From the NCBI RefSeq assembly GCF_021442325.1, contig NZ_CP087879.1:372001-436000 (forward strand): a DNA stretch of 64,000 bases, written 5' to 3'. This document shows positions 60,742 to 64,000 of this stretch, in pieces. Source of the DNA: Agromyces marinus (GTDB lineage Bacteria > Actinomycetota > Actinomycetes > Actinomycetales > Microbacteriaceae). Numbering within the stretch: position 1 is the stretch's first letter; each line of letters begins with the position of its first letter. The position numbers and the translations under genes were made by a program. The notes under the pieces were generated by a model. It saw nothing but the letters and a program-made list of their open reading frames with translations, was not told where the DNA came from and did not search any database.

Positions 60742-61667
60742 GCCGCCGCTCCCGTCCGCTCGGCGATGAGGTGCTCGGCGGTGCGCAGCGCGGCCGAGGT
60801 CATGATGTCGAGGTTGCCCGCGTACTCGGGCAGGTAGTGGCCGGCGCCCGCGACCTCCAGCAGGACGGTCACCCGGGTGCCCCGGAACGGCCGCCCGAGC
60901 GCCGGGACGAACGCCTCGTCGACCGCGTCGAACTGCACGTCCTGCTTGAGGCGGTACCCGCCGACGTAGCCCTGGACCTCCGCGATCATGCGGGCGACCG
61001 ACGCCCGCACCGCGTCGCGGTCGAGGTCGCCCTCGACCAGGCAGTAGACGGTGTCGCGCATGATGAGCGGCGGGTCGGCCGGGTTCAGCACGATGATCGC
61101 CTTGCCGCGCCCGGCGCCGCCGATGGCCTCGATCGCGCGCGCCGTGGTCTCGGTGAACTCGTCGATGTTCGCGCGGGTTCCGGGCCCCGCCGACTTCGAC
61201 GCGATCGAGGCGACGATCTCGGCATAGGCGACGGGCGCGACGCGGGACACGGCCGCCACCATCGGGACCGTGGCCTGACCGCCGCACGTGACCATGTTCA
61301 CGTTGGTCGCGGCGAGGTGCTCGCCGAGGTTCACGGTCGGGACGACGTACGGGCCGATCGCCGCCGGCGTCAGGTCGACGACGATGCGCCCGTGGTCGCG
61401 AAGGACCGCGTCGTTGCGCGCGTGGGCCGAGGCGGACGTCGCGTCGAACACGAGCTCCACGTCGGCGAACTCGGGCAGGCGCACCAGCCCGTCGACGCCC
61501 TCGTGGGTCGTCGCGACGCCGAGCCGTCGGGCCCGCGCGAGCCCGTCCGAGTCCGGGTCGATGCCCGCCATCGCGACGATCCGCAGGCGCTCGGACAGGC
61601 GCTTGATCTTGATCATCAGGTCGGTGCCGATGTTGCCCGATCCGATGATGGCCACGCCGGTGGTCAT
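60738..61667 (-). CDS. acetaldehyde dehydrogenase, acylating (DmpF/BphJ type)
   Basis: The 309-residue product has an N-terminal NAD-binding fold ([17 protein letters not shown]) and the catalytic Cys in [33 protein letters not shown] and [16 protein letters not shown] segments are typical of the family. It turns acetaldehyde, CoA and NAD into acetyl-CoA and works as a tight complex with the aldolase encoded next. The start at 61667 overlaps the hydratase stop. Confidence 0.95.
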   Translation of the reverse strand: MTTGVAIIGSGNIGTDLMIKIKRLSERLRIVAMAGIDPDSDGLARARRLGVATTHEGVDGLVRLPEFADVELVFDATSASAHARNDAVLRDHGRIVVDLTPAAIGPYVVPTVNLGEHLAATNVNMVTCGGQATVPMVAAVSRVAPVAYAEIVASIASKSAGPGTRANIDEFTETTARAIEAIGGAGRGKAIIVLNPADPPLIMRDTVYCLVEGDLDRDAVRASVARMIAEVQGYVGGYRLKQDVQFDAVDEAFVPALGRPFRGTRVTVLLEVAGAGHYLPEYAGNLDIMTSAALRTAEHLIAERTGAAA

Positions 61668-62500
61668 GCGATTCCTCCTGTGGGGTGCGCGTCGGTGCGC
61701 GCGGCGGTGAACTCGGTCCGGACCTCGCCGAACCCGTCGAACCGGGCCTCGAAGACGCCCGGTGCGGCCGCGACCATGGGGCCGAGGGCACCCGAGAGCA
61801 CGATCTCGCCGGCGCGCAGCGGCCGGCCGTGCCGGGCGACGGCTCGCGCGAGCCAGGCGACCGCGATGATCGGGCTGCCCAGGCACGCGGCGCCCGCTCC
61901 CGTCGAGACGGGCTCGCCCCGGTGGTCCAGGCGCATGCCGACGGCGGTGAGGTCGAACCCGTCGAGCGTGCGGGGGGTCGTGCCGAGGACGACGGCGCCG
62001 CTCGAGGCGTTGTCGGCGATCGTGTCGGTGATGCGGATGTCCCAGTTCGCGATGCGCGAGTCGACGACCTCGATCGCGGGCAGCACGAACTCGGTCGCGC
62101 GGATCACGTCGGCCACGTGGGCGGTGGGGGAGTCGAGGTCGCGCCCGAGGACGAAGGCCACCTCGGCCTCGATGCGCGGCTGGAGGAAGCGCCCGAGGTC
62201 CACCGGTTCGCGGTCGGCCACGACCATGTCGTCGAGGAGCACGCCGTAGTCGGGCGTGTGCACCCCGAACTGCGACTGGACGGCGGGCGAGGTCAGCCCG
62301 ATCTTGCGGCCGACGACGCGGGCGCCCTCGGCGACCCGCCGATCGATGCCGCGGGACTGCACGGCGTACGCGGCGTCCTGGTCGAGGTCGCCGATGAGGT
62401 CGCGTACGGGTGCACAGGCGGTCCCGGATGCCGCGGCCTCGCGCAGCCGGGCGGCGGCGGCGTCGAGCGTGGTCGCGTCGAGCGTGGCGTTCGCGCTCAC
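61664..62500 (-). CDS. 2-oxopent-4-enoate hydratase (DmpE/MhpD type)
   Basis: The 278-residue product starts at GTG 62500, overlapping the dehydrogenase stop (GTGA). Family segments are [41 protein letters not shown] and [21 protein letters not shown], the last carrying the metal ligands. It adds water to 2-oxopent-4-enoate to give 4-hydroxy-2-oxovalerate. It is a paralogue of the decarboxylase at 58901; the [11 protein letters not shown] pattern favours the hydratase. Confidence 0.93.
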   Translation of the reverse strand: MSANATLDATTLDAAAARLREAAASGTACAPVRDLIGDLDQDAAYAVQSRGIDRRVAEGARVVGRKIGLTSPAVQSQFGVHTPDYGVLLDDMVVADREPVDLGRFLQPRIEAEVAFVLGRDLDSPTAHVADVIRATEFVLPAIEVVDSRIANWDIRITDTIADNASSGAVVLGTTPRTLDGFDLTAVGMRLDHRGEPVSTGAGAACLGSPIIAVAWLARAVARHGRPLRAGEIVLSGALGPMVAAAPGVFEARFDGFGEVRTEFTAARTDAHPTGGIA

Positions 62501-64000
62501 AGCTGCACGCACACGTTCGTCGGCTCGGTGTAGAAGTCGAGCGAGTGCATGCCGCCCTCGCGGCCGATGCCGGAGAGGCCCACGCCGCCGAACGGGCTGC
62601 GCAGGTCGCGCAGGTACCACGTGTTCACCCAGGACATGCCCACGCGCATGCGCTGGGCGACGCGGTGCCCGCGGGTGAGGTCGCTGGTCCAGGTGACGGC
62701 GGCGAGGCCGTACTCGGTGTCGTTGGCGAGCGCGATCGCCTCGTCTTCGGTGTCGAACGGCATGACGACCGCCGCCGGCCCGAAGATCTCCTCGCGCACG
62801 GTGCGGTGGGAGTTGTCGAGGCCGGTCCAGAGCGTCGGCTCGATCCAGGATCCGCCGTCGAGGCCGTCCCCGAGCGTGGGGACGCCGCCGCCGGCGAGCA
62901 GTTCGGCGCCCTCGCTGAGCGCGAGGTCGTAGTAGGAGAGCACCTTCTCGCGGTGCGCGGCCGAGATCAGCGGACCGGTCGTGGTCGCGGGGTTCTCGGG
63001 TCGGCCGAGTCGAAGCCGGCGGGCGTGCTCGGCGAGCCCGACCGCGACCTCGTCGAAGATCGGGCGTTCGACGTAGATGCGCTCGGTGCAGAGGCAGACC
63101 TGGCCGGTGTTGAGGTAGGTCGAGCGCGCGAGTCCGGCGATGGCCGCGTCGAGGTCGGCGTCGGCGAACACGACCGCGGCGTTCTTGCCGCCGAGCTCGA
63201 AGGAGACCGGTCGGACGCGGGGTGCGACCGCGCGCATGATGGCCGAGCCCGTGCTCGACTCGCCGGTGAAGGTGACGCCGTCGATGCCGGGGTGCGTGGT
63301 GAGGTGCTCGCCGGCCGATCCGGGCCCGAATCCGTGCACGACGTTGACGACGCCGTCCGGGATGCCGGCTTCCGAGATGATCTGCGCGAGCAGCGTCGCC
63401 GACGAGGGCGTCTCCTCGGAGGGCTTGATCACGACGGTGTTCCCGGAGGCGAGGGCCGGCGCGAGCTTCCAGGTGAGCAGCAGGAGGGGCAGGTTCCACG
63501 GCACGATCACGGCGACCACGCCGAGCGGGGCGCGCACGGCGTAGTTGAGTGCGCGTCGGCCGTCGGGCAGTTCGGTGAGGTAGGAGTCGAGGCCTGCCGC
63601 CGACGCGGTGTCGGCGAACGCGCGGAAGTTCGCCGCCGCCCGTGCGACGTCGAGGTCGCGTGCGAGCGTCTCGGGCTTGCCGGTGTCGCCGACCTCGGCC
63701 GCCACGAGCTCTTCGCTGCGGCGTTCGACGAGGTCGGCGACCCGGCGGAGCAGCCGTGCGCGCTCGGCGACCGGCATCCGCCCCCAGGGGCCCTCGAGCG
63801 CGGCGCGCGCGGCGGCGACCGCTCGATCGACCTCGCGGGGACCGGCTTCGTGCACCTCGGCGATGACCGCACCGTCGACCGGGTCGATCTTCTGGAAGGT
63901 GCCGACGCCTTCGACGAGTTCGCCGCCGATCACGTTGCGCAGCTGGGCGGGGGAACCGCCGCGCGTCGGGGGAGGGGCCGCGATCGGTGCCGGCGTCGTC
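62497..64000 (-). CDS. 2-aminomuconate semialdehyde dehydrogenase, 5' end beyond window
   Basis: This is an NAD-dependent aldehyde dehydrogenase with [42 protein letters not shown] (general base Glu), [12 protein letters not shown] (catalytic Cys) and the C-terminal [15 protein letters not shown]. About 478 residues follow a possible GTG at 63933. However, the frame stays open to the edge and reads [11 protein letters not shown] across that codon, like the normal N-terminus of the family, so the true start is probably to the right of the window. Context assigns it to oxidation of 2-aminomuconate semialdehyde to 2-aminomuconate (nbaE/amnC type). It is the first visible gene of the operon. Confidence 0.9.
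   Translation of the reverse strand, partial: TTPAPIAAPPPTRGGSPAQLRNVIGGELVEGVGTFQKIDPVDGAVIAEVHEAGPREVDRAVAAARAALEGPWGRMPVAERARLLRRVADLVERRSEELVAAEVGDTGKPETLARDLDVARAAANFRAFADTASAAGLDSYLTELPDGRRALNYAVRAPLGVVAVIVPWNLPLLLLTWKLAPALASGNTVVIKPSEETPSSATLLAQIISEAGIPDGVVNVVHGFGPGSAGEHLTTHPGIDGVTFTGESSTGSAIMRAVAPRVRPVSFELGGKNAAVVFADADLDAAIAGLARSTYLNTGQVCLCTERIYVERPIFDEVAVGLAEHARRLRLGRPENPATTTGPLISAAHREKVLSYYDLALSEGAELLAGGGVPTLGDGLDGGSWIEPTLWTGLDNSHRTVREEIFGPAAVVMPFDTEDEAIALANDTEYGLAAVTWTSDLTRGHRVAQRMRVGMSWVNTWYLRDLRSPFGGVGLSGIGREGGMHSLDFYTEPTNVCVQL

Overview
The window is very GC-rich, with dense and often overlapping genes, frequent GTG starts and ATGA/GTGA junctions. It reads as a chromosomal segment of a high-GC actinobacterium, most likely a member of Microbacteriaceae (Agromyces/Microbacterium type). 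This rests on codon use, DUF559/AbiEi-type and DUF1918 genes, ABC sugar importers without their own ATPase, and a DevRS-like two-component pair. The assignment is inference; no rRNA is present.

Layout. 1-5.9 kb: housekeeping and assorted genes (partial alpha/beta hydrolase, DUF4143 ATPase, YajQ, TauE/SafE exporter, LacI regulator, PH-domain membrane protein, tRNA-Tyr). 6.0-19.7 kb: a large catabolic locus with a CaiB-type CoA-transferase, a solute-binding-fold protein lacking a signal peptide, a MaoC hydratase, a LacI regulator, L-fuconate dehydratase, a GntR/FCD regulator, a second enolase-superfamily enzyme, an RraA-like aldolase, an ABC importer, a Gfo/Idh/MocA oxidoreductase and an inositol-monophosphatase-like enzyme. 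Three promoters here carry a CAAACGTTTG-type palindrome (LacI class), and two sites share a second motif suited to the GntR protein, so the locus looks like one co-regulated unit for a sugar or sugar acid.

19.8-31.3 kb: an M23 peptidase with a very long disordered region, a DUF559 gene bracketed by two copies of a 56-nt palindrome, an alpha-glucosidase divergent from a MalEFG-type importer (two perfect TGnAAnCGnTTnCA operators between them), a DUF4190 protein, tRNA-Thr and tRNA-Met, and a LysR gene. 31.3-38.0 kb: a complete Dpp/Opp-type importer ending in a NylB/EstB-like serine hydrolase. 38.1-46.1 kb: MFS exporter, small membrane protein, TetR regulator with a tandem ABC ATPase and ABC-2 permease, and a DEAD-box helicase.

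46.1-53.8 kb: T5orf172/GIY-YIG-type protein, DevR/DevS-like two-component system (heme-ligand His conserved) divergent from a universal stress protein with a DosR-box-like palindrome between them, SufS-like enzyme, FBP zinc-finger protein, SGNH hydrolase and DUF1918. 53.9-64.0 kb: PucR regulator and, on the minus strand, a nine-gene overlapping operon encoding every step from (3-hydroxy)kynurenine through 3-hydroxyanthranilate and 2-aminomuconate to pyruvate and acetyl-CoA. Its first gene runs off the right edge.

A recurring architectural feature is that all three importer operons have a perfect GC-rich hairpin directly after the binding-protein gene and before the first permease gene.
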